A stretch of 64,000 nt of DNA from Pseudoxanthomonas beigongshangi (GCF_016820515.1 NZ_JADHDV010000001.1:124001-188000), one strand, 5' to 3'. Numbered from the stretch's first letter, positions 1 to 11,351 are shown. Notes: generated by a model from the sequence alone, not told the origin. Numbers and translations: made by a program.

Positions 1-600
1 GCCGAAGGTGCCGATTGCGATGACCACGCCGATCAGCAGGGCGGTCAGCGGGTCGAGCCAGGCCCAGCCGAACGCCAGCATGCCCAGGCCGGCGACCACC
101 GCCGCGAGCGAGACCGCCGCGTCCGCCATCAGGTGCAGGAAGGCGCCACGCTTGTTCAGGTCATGCGCGTGGCCATCCCGGACCAGCCAGGCGGCGCCCA
201 AATTGATGGCGATGCCGATGGCGGCGACCACGATCACCGGGGTGGCGGGAATCGCCGGAGGCGCGCTGAAGCGGCGGATCGCCTCCCAGCCCAGCGCGCC
301 GGAGAACACCATCAGCAGGACCGAGTTGGCGAGCGGGGAAAGCAGGGTGGCGCGGCGCCATCCGTAGGTGTGGCTGCTGGTCGGGGGACGGCGCGCCAGC
401 GCCGCCGCCGCCCAGGCCAGGCCGAGTCCGAGGACATCGCCCAGGTTGTGCAGGGCGTCGGACAGGAGCGCCAGCGAATTGGTGTAGAAGCCGTAGCCCG
501 CCTCCAGGGCGGTGTAGGCCAGGTTGATCAGGGTGACCAGCGCGAAGGTGCGGGTGGCCGAACCGTGCGAGTGGCCGTGCGAGCCGTGTGAATGTCCCAT
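1..600 (-). CDS. Cation diffusion facilitator (Zn/Cd efflux type), 3' end beyond window
   Basis: The first 200 residues of a cation diffusion facilitator are visible; the C-terminal part lies outside the window. It should export Zn2+ or a similar divalent metal from the cytoplasm by proton antiport. The N terminus is His-rich (MGHSHGSHGHSHG), followed by hydrophobic segments. The transport-site pairs are H51-x3-D55 in SDALHNLGD and H156-x3-D160 in HLMAD; an HD-HD set is the family pattern for zinc preference. The ATG at 600 is chosen because the His-rich start follows it directly. Substrate is inferred, not shown. Confidence 0.9.
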   Translation of the reverse strand, partial: MGHSHGSHGHSHGSATRTFALVTLINLAYTALEAGYGFYTNSLALLSDALHNLGDVLGLGLAWAAAALARRPPTSSHTYGWRRATLLSPLANSVLLMVFSGALGWEAIRRFSAPPAIPATPVIVVAAIGIAINLGAAWLVRDGHAHDLNKRGAFLHLMADAAVSLAAVVAGLGMLAFGWAWLDPLTALLIGVVIAIGTFG

Positions 601-677
601 GCCGCACAGGGTGCCGCGTGGATGCCGCGGACACTATTACAGCAAGGGGATTCGGGATTCGGGATGGGACGGGCAGC

Positions 678-1403
678 TCAGCCCCGGCCCTTCACCAGGG
701 TGCCGATGTTTTCGCCGCGCAGGATGCGCATCAGGTTGCCGGGGACCGACAGGTCGTAGATGCGCAGCGGCACATCGCTGTCGCGGCAGAGCGCGAACGC
801 GGCGGTATCCATCACCTGCAGATCGCGGGCGATGACCTCGTCGTAGGTCAGCTGTTCGTAGCGCTGGGCGTCGGCGTGCTTGCTCGGATCCTTGTCGTAG
901 ACGCCATCGACCTTGGTGGCCTTCAGCAGCAGATCCGCGCCGATCTCGATCGCGCGCAGCGCGGCGCCGGAATCGGTGGTGAAGAACGGATTGCCGGTGC
1001 CGGCGGCGAAGATCGCGATGCGGCCCTTTTCCAGGTGGCGGACGGCGCGGCGGCGGATGTAGTCCTCGCACACGTCGTTGATCTTGATCGCGCTCATCAC
1101 CCGGACCTTGGCGCCCAGTTTTTCCAGGGCGTCCTGCATCGCCAGCGCGTTGATCACGGTGGCCAGCATGCCCATCTGGTCGCCGGTCACCCGATCCATG
1201 CCGCCGGCGGCCAGGCCGGCGCCGCGGAAGATGTTGCCGCCGCCGATGACCAGGCCGATTTCGGCGCCCGCGTCGCGGGCCTCGATGATTTCACGTGCGA
1301 TCCGCCCGATCACGACCGGGTCGATGCCGTAGTCCTCGGACCCCATCAGCGCCTCGCCGGAAAGTTTGAGCAGGATGCGGCGATAGGCGAGGGGTGCGGT
1401 CAT
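678..1403 (-). CDS. pyrH: UMP kinase
   Basis: Hexameric bacterial UMP kinase (amino-acid-kinase fold), which phosphorylates UMP to UDP in pyrimidine nucleotide synthesis. The 241-residue length equals the usual family length. Visible motifs are [11 protein letters not shown] at the N terminus, the glycine-rich IGGGNIFRG and the nucleotide-binding [10 protein letters not shown]. The ATG at 1403 is chosen because this conserved N terminus starts there; the reading frame continues upstream only because no stop intervenes. It lies on the rpsB-tsf-pyrH strand in the common order, but here the HDOD-GGDEF gene sits between tsf and pyrH. A TAGAAT box about 32 nt upstream may be its own -10. Confidence 0.98.
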   Translation of the reverse strand: MTAPLAYRRILLKLSGEALMGSEDYGIDPVVIGRIAREIIEARDAGAEIGLVIGGGNIFRGAGLAAGGMDRVTGDQMGMLATVINALAMQDALEKLGAKVRVMSAIKINDVCEDYIRRRAVRHLEKGRIAIFAAGTGNPFFTTDSGAALRAIEIGADLLLKATKVDGVYDKDPSKHADAQRYEQLTYDEVIARDLQVMDTAAFALCRDSDVPLRIYDLSVPGNLMRILRGENIGTLVKGRG

Positions 1404-1513
1404 GGGGGCTCTCGGCGAAGGGGCAAACGCCGCAATTCTAGCCGAGCCGAGCGGGGCCGTCAGGCGCAATCGCGCGATCGCGCGTGCCGGGAGCCGGCAC
1501 GGTCGCGCGCGGT

Positions 1514-3073
1514 TCATTCCTCGACGAGCCCGGCCACGACCCGGTTGCGCCCCTCGCGCTTGGCGCCATACAGGGCCTCGTCGGCGGCCTGCAGCAGCTG
1601 ATCGACGTGGGCGAACTGTTCCAGCGCGCCATGCGTGGCCAGTCCGGCGGAGAAGGTCACGTGCAGGGGGCGTCCATCCACCCGGGTCATCGGCGCCTGC
1701 CCGACCTCGGCTAGGATCCGGCGCATCACGCCCAGCGCCGCGCGCTCGTCGGTGCCGGGCAGGACAATCAGGAATTCCTCGCCGCCATAGCGGGCGACGA
1801 TGTCGCTGCCGCGCAGATGCTGCTGCAGGGTGGAGGCGAAGCTGCGCAGCACCTGGTCGCCGACCAGATGGCCCCAGCCGTCGTTGATCTTCTTGAAATC
1901 GTCCAGGTCGACGAAGGCGATGGACAGGGGCCAGCCGTGCCGCGAGGAGGTTTCGAATTCCTTCTCCAGCACGCTTTCCAGCTGGGCGCGGTTGTAGACG
2001 CCGGTAAGCGGATCCCGCCGCGCCTCCTCGGCCAGGCGCCGGGCACGATGTTCGAATTCGTCCGCGTCCTTGCGCGCGCGCGCGGCGTCCTGGATCTCGC
2101 GCAGGTTCCGCAGCACCAGCAGTTCGCGCGCCTCCTGCAGGAGCGCGGCGATGCGGCGCGGCTGGGTGATGCGCACTTCGAACATGGTGGCGATTTCGGG
2201 CAGCATCTTGCCAATCTGCTCGATGACGCCATCCACGGCGACCACGTCCAGCGACAGGTGACTGTGCGCGGCATCGATGGCGCGCAGGCGAGCGGCGTCG
2301 GCGTCCTCCTCGATCCACAGATCCGCGAGGAAGCCGGAAACGGCCACGCAGGCGTCAAAAGGCGTGGGGACGCGTTTCGACTCGCTGGATCCGATGGCGT
2401 CCTGCAGCAGCGGGGGCAGGTTCCAGTGGCGGGCCATCCAGTGCCCGACTTCGGCGTGATCGCAGCCGAACTGTTCGCGCTCGCGTTCCAGCAGGCTGGC
2501 GTTGTCCGGGCTGGCCGCCAACAGCGGCGCATAGGTTTTGCGATCCAGTTGCAGCAGGCCGAGGATGCCGATTTCCTGCAGCAACCCCGCGAGCATCAGC
2601 TCTTCGAGCCGGCGCTGGCCGGTCCGTTCGCCCAGCAGGCGGCTGGCGAGCGCGGCGATCACGCTGCGCCGCCAGACCTTCTCTTCGCATTGCGCGTCGG
2701 CATGGTGACGCGAGCGCATTCCCGAAGCGAGCGAGAAACCGAGCGCGAGGGTCAGGGTGGCATTGAGACCCAGCAGGGTGAGTGCCTGGCTCAGGTTCTC
2801 CACCCGCCGGCGGCTGGCGTAGAGCGGCGAGTTGGCTATGCGCAGCATGCGGGCTGTCAGCGCCGCGTCCAGGCCGATGGTGTCGGCCGCGGTGGCCATC
2901 ACGACGTCGGGATCCCGCGCAAGCGCGAGGATCCGCAGTGCCACCCCCGGCGGAGAGGGCAGATCGCGGCAGCAAGATAGCTTGGCTTCGAATTCGGCTC
3001 GCATCGCGCGCGGCTGGACCTTGTCGTATGGCGGCGGCGTTCCTGCCACCCTCGCCTCGCTATCGGCCGGCAC
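1514..3073 (-). CDS. HDOD-GGDEF signalling protein, predicted active diguanylate cyclase
   Basis: A 519-residue cytoplasmic protein. An N-terminal HDOD domain (about residues 28-240) is followed by a helical linker (about 300-350, rich in R, E and A) and a C-terminal GGDEF domain (about 355-519). The active-site loop reads GGEEF, compatible with catalysis. RGSD lies exactly five residues before it, matching the RxxD product-inhibition I-site, so cyclic-di-GMP synthesis with feedback inhibition is predicted. The start is GTG at 3073, and a TAAACT box ends 7 nt upstream of it with no clear Shine-Dalgarno, so the transcript may be leaderless. The input signal is unknown. Its insertion between tsf and pyrH makes it an addition to a conserved translation-related locus. 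Confidence 0.92.
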   Translation of the reverse strand: MPADSEARVAGTPPPYDKVQPRAMRAEFEAKLSCCRDLPSPPGVALRILALARDPDVVMATAADTIGLDAALTARMLRIANSPLYASRRRVENLSQALTLLGLNATLTLALGFSLASGMRSRHHADAQCEEKVWRRSVIAALASRLLGERTGQRRLEELMLAGLLQEIGILGLLQLDRKTYAPLLAASPDNASLLEREREQFGCDHAEVGHWMARHWNLPPLLQDAIGSSESKRVPTPFDACVAVSGFLADLWIEEDADAARLRAIDAAHSHLSLDVVAVDGVIEQIGKMLPEIATMFEVRITQPRRIAALLQEARELLVLRNLREIQDAARARKDADEFEHRARRLAEEARRDPLTGVYNRAQLESVLEKEFETSSRHGWPLSIAFVDLDDFKKINDGWGHLVGDQVLRSFASTLQQHLRGSDIVARYGGEEFLIVLPGTDERAALGVMRRILAEVGQAPMTRVDGRPLHVTFSAGLATHGALEQFAHVDQLLQAADEALYGAKREGRNRVVAGLVEE

Positions 3074-3080
3074 GCGCGGA

Positions 3081-3086
3081 AGTTTA
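3081..3086 (-). promoter_or_regulatory. Candidate -10 box of the HDOD-GGDEF gene (leaderless type)
   Basis: On the minus strand TAAACT ends 7 nt before the GTG start, which places the predicted transcription start at the start codon. No strong -35 is visible. Confidence 0.45.
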
Positions 3087-3153
3087 GCGGTCCGCGAAAT
3101 CCCGCCGACGAACGGCGAAAGCGCGGCTGGAAGCGGTCTCGAACGTAGTTCTG

Positions 3154-3187
3154 AAAAACGAAAAAGCCGCGGTTTCCCGCGGCTTTT
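3154..3187 (-). terminator. Intrinsic terminator of rpsB-tsf
   Basis: A perfect 7-bp stem (GCCGCGG / CCGCGGC, 4-nt loop) is followed on the minus strand by TTTTTCGTTTTT, about 25 nt past the tsf stop. It separates tsf from the downstream HDOD-GGDEF and pyrH genes. Confidence 0.9.
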
Positions 3188-3209
3188 CCGATTCCTTCCG
3201 AGAAGGAAA

Positions 3210-4088
<879 letters not shown>

Positions 4089-4220
4089 GGGATTACCTCA
4101 GATTTCGGATTTCGTTGGGCGGGCAGGGAGCCCGCCGACGGATTGAACAAGGCGGGCCATGGCCCGCCTGCAGGCATCGGATGCCGCCGCGCACTGTGGC
4201 GCGGCGGCATTGCAGCGCGA

Positions 4221-5024
4221 TTACTCGGCAGCGGCGGCTTCGTCGGCCTTCTTGCCAGCCTTCTTGGCCGGGGCGCGGCGGCCCTTGCCTTCCTCGTCCG
4301 ATTCCACGAACTCTTCCTCGCGGACGGTCGCGGCGTTCGGCGAAGCGGCCTTGCCTTCCAGCACGGCGTCGGCGGCGGCGCGGGCGTACAGCTGCACGGC
4401 GCGGATGGCGTCGTCGTTGCCGGGGATGGCGTAGTCGACCAGGGCCGGGTCGTAGTTCGAGTCGACCACCGCGATCACCGGGATGCCGAGCTTCTTGGCT
4501 TCCTTGATGGCGATGTCTTCATGGCCGATGTCGATGACGAACAGGGCGTCCGGCAGGCGGTTCATGTCCTTGATGCCGCCCAGCGAGGCTTCCAGCTTGT
4601 CGCGCTCGCGGCGCAGGCCCAGCACTTCGTGCTTGACCAGCTTCTCGAAGGTGCCATCGGTTTCGGCGGCTTCCAGTTCCTTCAGGCGGGCGACCGACTT
4701 CTTCACGGTGGCGAAGTTGGTCAGGGTGCCGCCCAGCCAGCGCTGGGTCATGTACGGCATGCCGCAGCGCTCGGCTTCTTCCTTGATGGCTTCGCGCGCG
4801 CTGCGCTTGGTGCCGACGAACAGCACGGTGCCGCGCTTCTGGGCCACGCCCGAGAGGAAGTTCATCGCGTCGTTGAACAGCGGAACGGTCTTCTCGAGGT
4901 TGATGATGTGGATCTTGCCGCGGGCACCGAAGATGTACGGCGCCATCTTGGGATTCCAGTAGCGGGTCTGGTGGCCGAAATGGACGCCGGCTTCCAGCAT
5001 CTGGCGCATGGTGACTTGGGGCAT
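4221..5024 (-). CDS. rpsB: 30S ribosomal protein S2
   Basis: Ribosomal protein S2, assembled late onto the small subunit near S1. The 267 residues begin with the conserved [20 protein letters not shown], and the core has [10 protein letters not shown] and [11 protein letters not shown]. The C-terminal tail after about residue 230 is charged and then K/A-rich ([14 protein letters not shown]), longer than in E. coli S2; such tails vary and are often disordered. It is the first gene of rpsB-tsf, with a predicted promoter at 5261-5290 and a leader of about 230 nt. Confidence 0.98.
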   Translation of the reverse strand: MPQVTMRQMLEAGVHFGHQTRYWNPKMAPYIFGARGKIHIINLEKTVPLFNDAMNFLSGVAQKRGTVLFVGTKRSAREAIKEEAERCGMPYMTQRWLGGTLTNFATVKKSVARLKELEAAETDGTFEKLVKHEVLGLRRERDKLEASLGGIKDMNRLPDALFVIDIGHEDIAIKEAKKLGIPVIAVVDSNYDPALVDYAIPGNDDAIRAVQLYARAAADAVLEGKAASPNAATVREEEFVESDEEGKGRRAPAKKAGKKADEAAAAE

Positions 5025-5254
5025 TGCTTGAACTCCATGAACGTGGAACCGGCCGCCGGGAATGGGATGGCGGTTGCCCGCGAGGGCAGGGTTCCGGGGT
5101 TGGGCCTCCCTGCGGCTTCCGTGTCCGAACCTTCGACCCTAAGGGAGTGATCCCAAAGGAGTTTTCAGGCACCCCGGCACGGAGGTTGGCAGCAGGTGTG
5201 GATTCGCCGGTGACGCCCGGCGTGGGCAGCCTGGACGGACGGGTCCGGCCAAGC
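5025..5254 (-). promoter_or_regulatory. Long rpsB 5' leader, candidate S2 autoregulatory region
   Basis: If transcription starts about 7 nt after the predicted -10, the rpsB mRNA has an untranslated leader of about 230 nt. It contains GC-rich inverted segments and no convincing ORF. Gammaproteobacterial rpsB leaders are known to carry structured RNA used for S2 feedback. Whether this leader has that fold cannot be judged by eye, so the function is inference. Confidence 0.4.
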
Positions 5255-5260
5255 TTCGGA

Positions 5261-5290
5261 AGTATAGCGGGAACAATGAGTTGCCGGCAA
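5261..5290 (-). promoter_or_regulatory. rpsB promoter (sigma70 type)
   Basis: On the minus strand, TTGCCG (complement of 5285-5290) and TATACT (complement of 5261-5266) are separated by 18 nt. This is the best promoter match in the rpsB-map intergenic region. Confidence 0.65.
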
Positions 5291-5330
5291 CAAACCCCTT
5301 GCCGGGCGCTCAAAGGGGGGCGAAATCGGC

Positions 5331-5336
5331 GATAAT
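5331..5336 (+). promoter_or_regulatory. Candidate -10 box of map (leaderless type)
   Basis: GATAAT ends 7 nt before the map ATG and no Shine-Dalgarno is present between them, so the transcript may start at the start codon. No good -35 is seen at the usual distance. Confidence 0.5.
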
Positions 5337-5343
5337 CCCGGCC

Positions 5344-6138
5344 ATGGCCATCACCCTCAAGACCCCCGAAGAACTCGAGCAGATGCGCGTCGCCGGCCGG
5401 CTGGCCGCCGAGGTCCTGCAAATCGTCGCGCCGCACGTGAAGCCGGGCGTGACCACCGCCGAACTGGACCGCATCTGCCACGATCATATCGTCAACGTGC
5501 AGAAAGCCATCCCGGCCAACATCGGCTACGGCGGCGGCCACGGGCGGATTCCGTTCCCGTCCACGGTGTGCACCTCGGTCAACAACGTCATCTGCCACGG
5601 CATGCCCAGCGAGGGCAAGGTGCTGAAGGACGGCGACATCCTGAACATCGACGTGACCGTCATCAAGGATGGCTGGCATGGCGACACCAGCCGCATGTAC
5701 TTCGTCGGCACCCCTTCGGTGATGGCGAAGCGGCTGGTGGACACCACCCGCGAGGCGATGTTCCGCGGCATCAGGGCGGTCCGTCCGGGCGCGACCCTGG
5801 GCGACATCGGCCACGCCATCCAGCAGTTCGCCGAGGCAGAGCGCTTCAGCGTGGTGCGCGAGTACTGCGGCCATGGCATCGGCAAGGTCTACCACGACGA
5901 GCCGCAGGTGCTGCATTACGGCCGCCCGGGTGATGGCGTGGTGCTGAAGCCGGGCATGACCTTCACCATCGAGCCGATGATCAACGAGGGCACCCGCTTC
6001 TCCAAGGTGCTGCCCGATGGCTGGACCGTGGTCACCAAGGACCGCAAGCTCTCGGCGCAATGGGAGCACACCGTGGCGGTGACCGAGGACGGCGTCGAGA
6101 TCCTGACCCGCCTGCCGGGCGACGACAACGACCTGTGA
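5344..6138 (+). CDS. map: Methionine aminopeptidase, type I
   Basis: Type I methionine aminopeptidase, a metalloenzyme that removes the initiator methionine co-translationally. The 264 residues match the family. Metal-ligand regions are visible: CHGMPS, ILNIDVTVIKDGWHGDTSRM with both Asp ligands, CGHGIG with the His ligand, FTIEPMI with Glu, and QWEHTVAVTEDG with the last Glu. The ATG at 5344 is chosen because homology begins there with MAITLKTPEELEQMR; the 21 codons before it look non-native. It diverges from rpsB, as in many proteobacteria, and overlaps glnD by 4 nt (GTGA). Confidence 0.97.
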   Translation: MAITLKTPEELEQMRVAGRLAAEVLQIVAPHVKPGVTTAELDRICHDHIVNVQKAIPANIGYGGGHGRIPFPSTVCTSVNNVICHGMPSEGKVLKDGDILNIDVTVIKDGWHGDTSRMYFVGTPSVMAKRLVDTTREAMFRGIRAVRPGATLGDIGHAIQQFAEAERFSVVREYCGHGIGKVYHDEPQVLHYGRPGDGVVLKPGMTFTIEPMINEGTRFSKVLPDGWTVVTKDRKLSAQWEHTVAVTEDGVEILTRLPGDDNDL

Positions 6139-8771
6139 GCAGTCCCCAGGCCGCGACTGATTCATTGCCGCGGCTGACCGGGATCGGCCCGGGAATCGCG
6201 GATGACGCGGCCTGGTCGGCCGCCGCCCGCGCCGCGCTCGGCCACAACGACGCGCGGCTGGGCAAGCGCTTCGACCACGGCGACGGCATGGACCGGATCC
6301 TCGCGCTGCGCGCGCGCGGCGTGGATCACCTGCTGCGGGACGCCTGGCAGCGCTGCGTCCCCGCCGACAGCCTGATGGCGTTGTTCGCGGTAGGCGGCTA
6401 CGGCCGTGGTGAACTGTTCCCGCAGTCGGACGTGGACCTGCTGGTGCTGGCCGAAGCGCCGGCGCAGGCGCGATACCACGAGGCGCTGGCGCGTTTCTTC
6501 GCGCTGCTGTGGGATGCCGGCCTGCCGATCAGCCATGCGGTGCGTTCGGCCGTCGAGTGCACCGAGGCCGCCGCCGACCAGACCGTGCTGACCGCGCTCA
6601 TCGAGGCGCGGCCGGTGGTGGCCGAACCGGTCGACGAGGCGCGCCTGATCGATGCGGTGTCGGCGGCAAGGGTCTGGCCCGCGCGCGATTTCTTCCTCGC
6701 CAAGCGCGAGGAAATGAGTGCCCGCCATGCGCGTTTCGGCGACACCTCCGAAAACCTGGAACCGAACATCAAGGATGGCCCGGGTGGTCTGCGCGATCTG
6801 CACACGCTGGGCTGGATGGCGCTGCGTACCTTCGGCGTGCGGGATCTGGAACCGCTGGTCGGCATGGGCCAGTTGGGACCCGACGAGGCGGCCGCGCTGG
6901 CACGCGAGCGCCGCGCGCTGGGCCGCCTGCGCTACGGCCTGCACCTGATCGCCGGTCGTCCCGAGGAACGCCTGCGCTTCGATTTCCAGAAAGCGCTCGC
7001 GCACCGCCTGGGCTTCGTCGACGACGCCGAGAACCTGGGCGTCGAGAAGATGATGCAGGGCTTCTACCGCAGCGCCGCGATTGTCCGTCGCATCAGCGAT
7101 CGGCTGCTGCAGCGGTTCGAGGAACAGTTCGACGGCGAGGCGTTGCCGGAGCCGCTGGACGACGCGTTCGCGCTGCGCCGCGGCTACCTGGCCGCGCGGG
7201 ATCCGGCCTGGCCACAGGATGACGTGTCGCAGGTATTTGCCCTGTTCGCGATGTGGGCCGCGCAGCCGCAGGTGCGCGGACTGCATTCGCTCACCGCGCG
7301 CGCGCTGGCCGAGTCATTGCCGAAATTGACCGCGTATCCGGCTGCGACGGGCGCCCAGCGCGATGCCTTCATGGGCCTGCTGCGCGGGCCGCGCGCAGTG
7401 GAAACGTTGACCCGGATGGCGCGGTTGGGCGCGCTGGGCCAGTGGCTGCCCGCGTTCGCCCGGGTGTCCGGGCGCATGCAGTTCGATCTGTTCCATGTCT
7501 ACACCGTGGACCAGCACACCCTGATGGTGTTGAAGAACCTGGCCACGTTCTCTTCCGGCCGCGCGGACGAACGCTTCTCCATCGCCCATGAGGTCTGGCC
7601 GCGCCTGCGCAAGCCGGAACTGCTGCTGCTGGGCGGCCTGTTCCACGACATCGCCAAGGGCCGCGGCGGCGATCATTCCGAACTCGGGGCGGTCGATGCG
7701 CGGGAGTTCTGCGCCGCGCATGGCCTGAGCGCCTCCGACACCGATCTGGTGGCCTGGCTGGTGGAACAGCACCTGCGGATGTCGGTGACCGCGCAGAAGC
7801 AGGACATTTCCGATCCGGACGTCATCCACGCTTTCGCCCGCCTGATTGGCGATCGCGAGCGGCTCGATTACCTGTACCTGCTGACCTGCGCCGACATCGC
7901 CGGCACCAGCCCCAAGCTGTGGAATGCCTGGAAGGATCGGCTGCTGGCGGATCTCTACTTCGCCACCCGCCGGGTGCTGCGCGAGGGTCTGGAACATCCG
8001 GTCGACGTCGACGCGCGGCTGGCCGAGGCGCGCGAATCGGTGCGGGTGCTGCTGCGCCTGCACGCCATCGGGGACGTGGACGCCGACGCGCTGTTCGCGG
8101 CGATGCCGGAGGAGAGCTTCCTGCGCTTCCGCCCGGAGCAACTGGCCTGGCAGGCCGAGGCGTTGCGAGGCGTGGGACCGGGCGAGACGCGCGTGCGTGC
8201 GCGGCTGATCGCCGAGGACGCCAACGCGATGGAAGTATTCGTGCATTCGCCTGATCGCGATGGCCTGTTCGCCGCGATCCTGTCCACCCTCGATCGCATG
8301 GGCTACGCCATCCACCAGGCGCGGGTGCTGGTGGGGCCGCAGGGCACGGTGTTCGATACCTTCGAGGTGCTGCCCGCCGACAGCTACGCCACCCGCGATC
8401 CGGCCGACGTCGAGCATGGCCTGAGCGTCGCCTTGGCCGGCGCGCTGGACAAGGTGCGCACCTCGCGGCGCGCGTTGCCGCGCCAGCTCCGCCATTTTCG
8501 CTTCGCGCCGCGCATCGAGTTCGGGCGCACGCCGGATGGCCGACGCACCGTGCTCAGCCTGATCGCGCCGGATCGCCCGGGCCTGCTGTCGGACGTGGCC
8601 CAGGTGCTGCGCGCGCAACGCCTGCGGGTGCATGACGCCCGCATCGCGACCTTCGGTGAACGCGCCGAAGACATCTTCCAGATCACCGACGAAGGCGACA
8701 TGCCGCTGGCGTCGGAAGAACAGCAACAGGCCCTGCGCGACGCATTGCGCGCGGGGCTCGAAACCCATTGA
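6135..8771 (+). CDS. glnD: [Protein-PII] uridylyltransferase/uridylyl-removing enzyme
   Basis: GlnD senses glutamine and uridylylates or de-uridylylates PII proteins, controlling nitrogen assimilation. The 878 residues fit the family (about 870-890). Domains in order: nucleotidyltransferase with [17 protein letters not shown] (about 86-102), helical PII-uridylyltransferase domain, HD domain with [17 protein letters not shown] (about 497-513), and two ACT domains (about 700-770 and 806-875) carrying DRDGLFAAI and DRPGLLSDV. The GTG at 6135 overlaps the map stop as GTGA, implying coupling. Its place upstream of dapD and dapE links nitrogen sensing with aspartate-family biosynthesis. Confidence 0.96.
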   Translation: MSSPQAATDSLPRLTGIGPGIADDAAWSAAARAALGHNDARLGKRFDHGDGMDRILALRARGVDHLLRDAWQRCVPADSLMALFAVGGYGRGELFPQSDVDLLVLAEAPAQARYHEALARFFALLWDAGLPISHAVRSAVECTEAAADQTVLTALIEARPVVAEPVDEARLIDAVSAARVWPARDFFLAKREEMSARHARFGDTSENLEPNIKDGPGGLRDLHTLGWMALRTFGVRDLEPLVGMGQLGPDEAAALARERRALGRLRYGLHLIAGRPEERLRFDFQKALAHRLGFVDDAENLGVEKMMQGFYRSAAIVRRISDRLLQRFEEQFDGEALPEPLDDAFALRRGYLAARDPAWPQDDVSQVFALFAMWAAQPQVRGLHSLTARALAESLPKLTAYPAATGAQRDAFMGLLRGPRAVETLTRMARLGALGQWLPAFARVSGRMQFDLFHVYTVDQHTLMVLKNLATFSSGRADERFSIAHEVWPRLRKPELLLLGGLFHDIAKGRGGDHSELGAVDAREFCAAHGLSASDTDLVAWLVEQHLRMSVTAQKQDISDPDVIHAFARLIGDRERLDYLYLLTCADIAGTSPKLWNAWKDRLLADLYFATRRVLREGLEHPVDVDARLAEARESVRVLLRLHAIGDVDADALFAAMPEESFLRFRPEQLAWQAEALRGVGPGETRVRARLIAEDANAMEVFVHSPDRDGLFAAILSTLDRMGYAIHQARVLVGPQGTVFDTFEVLPADSYATRDPADVEHGLSVALAGALDKVRTSRRALPRQLRHFRFAPRIEFGRTPDGRRTVLSLIAPDRPGLLSDVAQVLRAQRLRVHDARIATFGERAEDIFQITDEGDMPLASEEQQQALRDALRAGLETH

Positions 8772-8799
8772 CGAACACTCCCCCAAGGAACCCGGATTG

Positions 8800-9654
8800 A
8801 TGAGCCCGAAGAAAGCCACCGCCGTTGAAGAACTGAAGTCGACCATCGAGAGCGCGTTCGAACGCCGCGCCGAACTGACCACCGTCGAGATCGAGGGCTC
8901 CACCCGCGCCGCGGTCGAGCGCGCCATCGACGGCCTGGAAAGCGGCAAGCTGCGCGTGGCCGAACCGGACGGCAAGGGCGGCTGGAAGGTCAACGAGTGG
9001 CTGAAGAAAGCGGTGCTGCTGTATTTCCGGGTCAACGAGATGGAACTGGTCGAAGCCTATCCCGCGCCGTTCTGGGACAAGGTAGAAGCGCGCTTCGGCG
9101 CGTTCGACGAAGCCGATTTCCGCAAGCTGGGCGTGCGCGTGGTGCCGGGCGCGATCGCCCGCCGCGGCAGCCACTTCGGCAAGGACGTGGTGCTGATGCC
9201 GAGCTTCGTCAATATCGGCGCCTATGTGGGCGAGGGCACCATGGTCGATACCTGGGCCACGGTCGGTTCCTGCGCGCAGGTCGGCAAGCATTGCCACCTG
9301 TCCGGCGGCGCCGGCATCGGCGGCGTGCTGGAGCCGCTGCAGGCCTCGCCGACGATTATCGAGGACCACTGCTTCATCGGCGCGCGCTCGGAAGTCGTGG
9401 AAGGCGTGGTGGTCGGCCATCACAGCGTGATCGGCATGGGCGTGTTCCTGGGCCAGTCGACCCGCATCTACAACCGCATGACCAAGGAAATCACCTACGG
9501 CTATGTGCCGCCGGGCAGCGTGGTGGTATCCGGTTCGCTGCCGGCCGCCGACGGTTCGCACTCGCTGTATTGCGCGGTGATCGTCAAGCAGGTCGACGAG
9601 AAGACCCGCAGCAAGACCAGCGTCAACGAACTGCTGCGCGGGCTGGCCGACTGA
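8800..9654 (+). CDS. dapD: 2,3,4,5-tetrahydropyridine-2,6-dicarboxylate N-succinyltransferase
   Basis: DapD transfers succinyl from succinyl-CoA to tetrahydrodipicolinate, the first step of the succinylase branch of lysine and meso-diaminopimelate synthesis. The 284-residue protein shows the left-handed beta-helix hexapeptide pattern in its second half ([20 protein letters not shown], then [13 protein letters not shown]). The ATG at 8800 has AAGGA about 10 nt upstream. It starts 28 nt after glnD, in one transcriptional run with the following genes. Confidence 0.97.
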   Translation: MSPKKATAVEELKSTIESAFERRAELTTVEIEGSTRAAVERAIDGLESGKLRVAEPDGKGGWKVNEWLKKAVLLYFRVNEMELVEAYPAPFWDKVEARFGAFDEADFRKLGVRVVPGAIARRGSHFGKDVVLMPSFVNIGAYVGEGTMVDTWATVGSCAQVGKHCHLSGGAGIGGVLEPLQASPTIIEDHCFIGARSEVVEGVVVGHHSVIGMGVFLGQSTRIYNRMTKEITYGYVPPGSVVVSGSLPAADGSHSLYCAVIVKQVDEKTRSKTSVNELLRGLAD

Positions 9655-9757
9655 TTTTTCCCGAGCCGGTGGACGCGAAGGCGCCCATCGGCATGACGTT
9701 GCGCACGGACACGCGGGATCCATCGCGGGACGCGTGGCCGTGAAAAAGGATTCGAGC

Positions 9758-10129
9758 ATGACCACGACGATCTACGGACTCAAGAACTGCGACACCTGCA
9801 AGAAGGCCACCAAGTGGCTTGATCGCTTCGAAGTCGCCCATGCCTTCATCGACTACCGCGACAACCGGCAGGCGCCCGAGGTGCTGAAGGACTGGGCCGA
9901 TCACGCCGGGGGCTGGGACGCGCTGATCAACAAGTCCTCCACCACCTGGCGGCAGTTGCCGGAGAATCGCAAGTCGCCCGGTTCCGAAGCGGAATGGAAA
10001 CTGCTGCTCAAGGAATACCCGCAGTTGATCCGCCGGCCCGTGGTCGTACGGGAGGAAGGCGGTGAAACCGTGTTTTCACAGGGCTTCAGTGACAATGGCT
10101 TCAAGAAGCTGTTCGGAGTCGGCAAGTGA
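9758..10129 (+). CDS. ArsC/Spx-like reductase-fold protein, YffB type
   Basis: A 123-residue thioredoxin-fold protein of the ArsC/Spx superfamily. It has the N-terminal motif [12 protein letters not shown] with a CxxC pair, and the C-terminal [11 protein letters not shown] region where the family Arg lies. In E. coli a similar gene, yffB, also sits directly upstream of dapE, so a YffB-like role is the best guess; substrate and function are not established. The ATG at 9758 has AAAGGA upstream. The stop overlaps the dapE GTG (GTGA), implying translational coupling. Confidence 0.88.
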   Translation: MTTTIYGLKNCDTCKKATKWLDRFEVAHAFIDYRDNRQAPEVLKDWADHAGGWDALINKSSTTWRQLPENRKSPGSEAEWKLLLKEYPQLIRRPVVVREEGGETVFSQGFSDNGFKKLFGVGK

Positions 10130-11262
10130 GCGATGTCGTCGAGCTTTCCAGCGAACTGATCCGTCGCCATTCGGTGACTCCCGATGACGCGGGCTGCCAG
10201 CAAGTGTTGGCCACGCGCCTGACCGCCGCCGGATTCCGTTGCGAATCCCTGCGCTTCGGCGATGTCGAAAATCTCTGGGCCACCCACGGCAGCGGTGCGC
10301 CGGTGCTGGTGCTGCTCGGCCATACCGATGTGGTTCCGCCCGGCCCGCTGGACGCCTGGACCAGCGATCCCTTCATCCCGACGTTGCGCGACGGCGTGCT
10401 GTACGGGCGCGGCGCGGCCGACATGAAATGCAGTGTCGCCGCCTGCACCATCGCGCTGGAGCGCTTCGTCGACGCGCATCCGGATCATCCCGGCACGGTC
10501 GCGCTGCTGGTGACCTCGGACGAGGAGGGCGACGCCCTGGATGGCGTGAAGCTGGTGGCCGAAACCTTCCGCGAGCGCGGCCAGCGCATCGACTGGTGCA
10601 TCACCGGCGAGCCTTCCTCCAAGGAGGTGCTGGGCGACCTGCTGCGCGTCGGCCGTCGCGGCACGCTCACTGGCACCCTGAGCGTGCGCGGGGTGCAGGG
10701 CCATGTGGCCTATCCGCACAAGGCGCTCAATCCGATCCACAAGGCGCTGCCGGCGCTCGCCGAACTCGCCGCGCGGGTCTGGGACGATGGCTACGAGACC
10801 TTTCCACCGACCAGCCTGCAGATTTCCAACATCAACGCCGGCACTGGCGCCAGCAACGTCATTCCGGGCGAGCTGAAGCTGGTGTTCAACCTGCGCTTCA
10901 ATCCCAGCTGGACCGCCGCGCGCCTGGAAGAGGAGATCGAGTCGGTGCTGCGCCGGCACGAACTGGACTACGCCATCCACTGGCACCGCGGCGGCGAGCC
11001 GTTCTACACCCCGGAAGGCCATCTGCGCGCCACCGCGCGCCAGGTGCTGGCCGAGTTCTCGGGCGCGCCACCGGAAGAGAGTACGGCGGGCGGTACCTCC
11101 GACGCGCGTTTCATCGCCCCGCTCGGGGCCGAGTGCATCGAGATCGGCCCGGTCAACGCCAGTATCCACAAGGTTGACGAGAACATCGTGGTGGCGGAGC
11201 TGGAAGCGCTTCCTGGCCTCTACCAGCGATTGCTGGAGCGGCTCCTGCTGCCGGCCGCCTGA
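10126..11262 (+). CDS. dapE: Succinyl-diaminopimelate desuccinylase
   Basis: DapE, a di-zinc M20-family hydrolase that cleaves N-succinyl-LL-diaminopimelate to LL-diaminopimelate and succinate, completing the branch begun by DapD. The 378 residues match the family. Metal and catalytic motifs are GHTDVVPPG (about 67-75), GRGAADMKC (about 95-103), TSDEEGDA with the catalytic Glu (about 129-136), and a late NASIHKVDE. The GTG start overlaps the previous gene's stop. About 90 nt separate dapE from the asn leader, which has its own promoter. Confidence 0.97.
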   Translation: MSDVVELSSELIRRHSVTPDDAGCQQVLATRLTAAGFRCESLRFGDVENLWATHGSGAPVLVLLGHTDVVPPGPLDAWTSDPFIPTLRDGVLYGRGAADMKCSVAACTIALERFVDAHPDHPGTVALLVTSDEEGDALDGVKLVAETFRERGQRIDWCITGEPSSKEVLGDLLRVGRRGTLTGTLSVRGVQGHVAYPHKALNPIHKALPALAELAARVWDDGYETFPPTSLQISNINAGTGASNVIPGELKLVFNLRFNPSWTAARLEEEIESVLRRHELDYAIHWHRGGEPFYTPEGHLRATARQVLAEFSGAPPEESTAGGTSDARFIAPLGAECIEIGPVNASIHKVDENIVVAELEALPGLYQRLLERLLLPAA

Positions 11263-11314
11263 GTGGTCCGGGAATGGTTGCGGCTGAAACCATGACGAGG
11301 AACGCGCCCGGTAC

Positions 11315-11344
11315 TTGCCAAGCCCCGCCGGGACCGGTTAGGGT
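11315..11344 (+). promoter_or_regulatory. Candidate promoter of the asn leader / asnB
   Basis: TTGCCA at 11315-11320 and TAGGGT at 11339-11344 are 18 nt apart. The -10 box ends 7 nt before the leader-peptide ATG at 11352, so the predicted transcript would start essentially at that ATG. No Shine-Dalgarno precedes the ATG. Confidence 0.5.
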
Positions 11345-11351
11345 CGCTTCC

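Noticed and set aside
678-2318. An apparent fusion frame joining pyrH to upstream sequence
   Set aside because: The extra residues overlap the HDOD-GGDEF gene in another frame and have no homology; PyrH has its usual start and length from the ATG at 1403.
4151-4168. GGCGGGC/GCCCGCC palindrome in the rpsB-tsf spacer as a terminator
   Set aside because: No T-tract follows on either strand and the flanking genes are normally cotranscribed; at most a pausing or processing structure.
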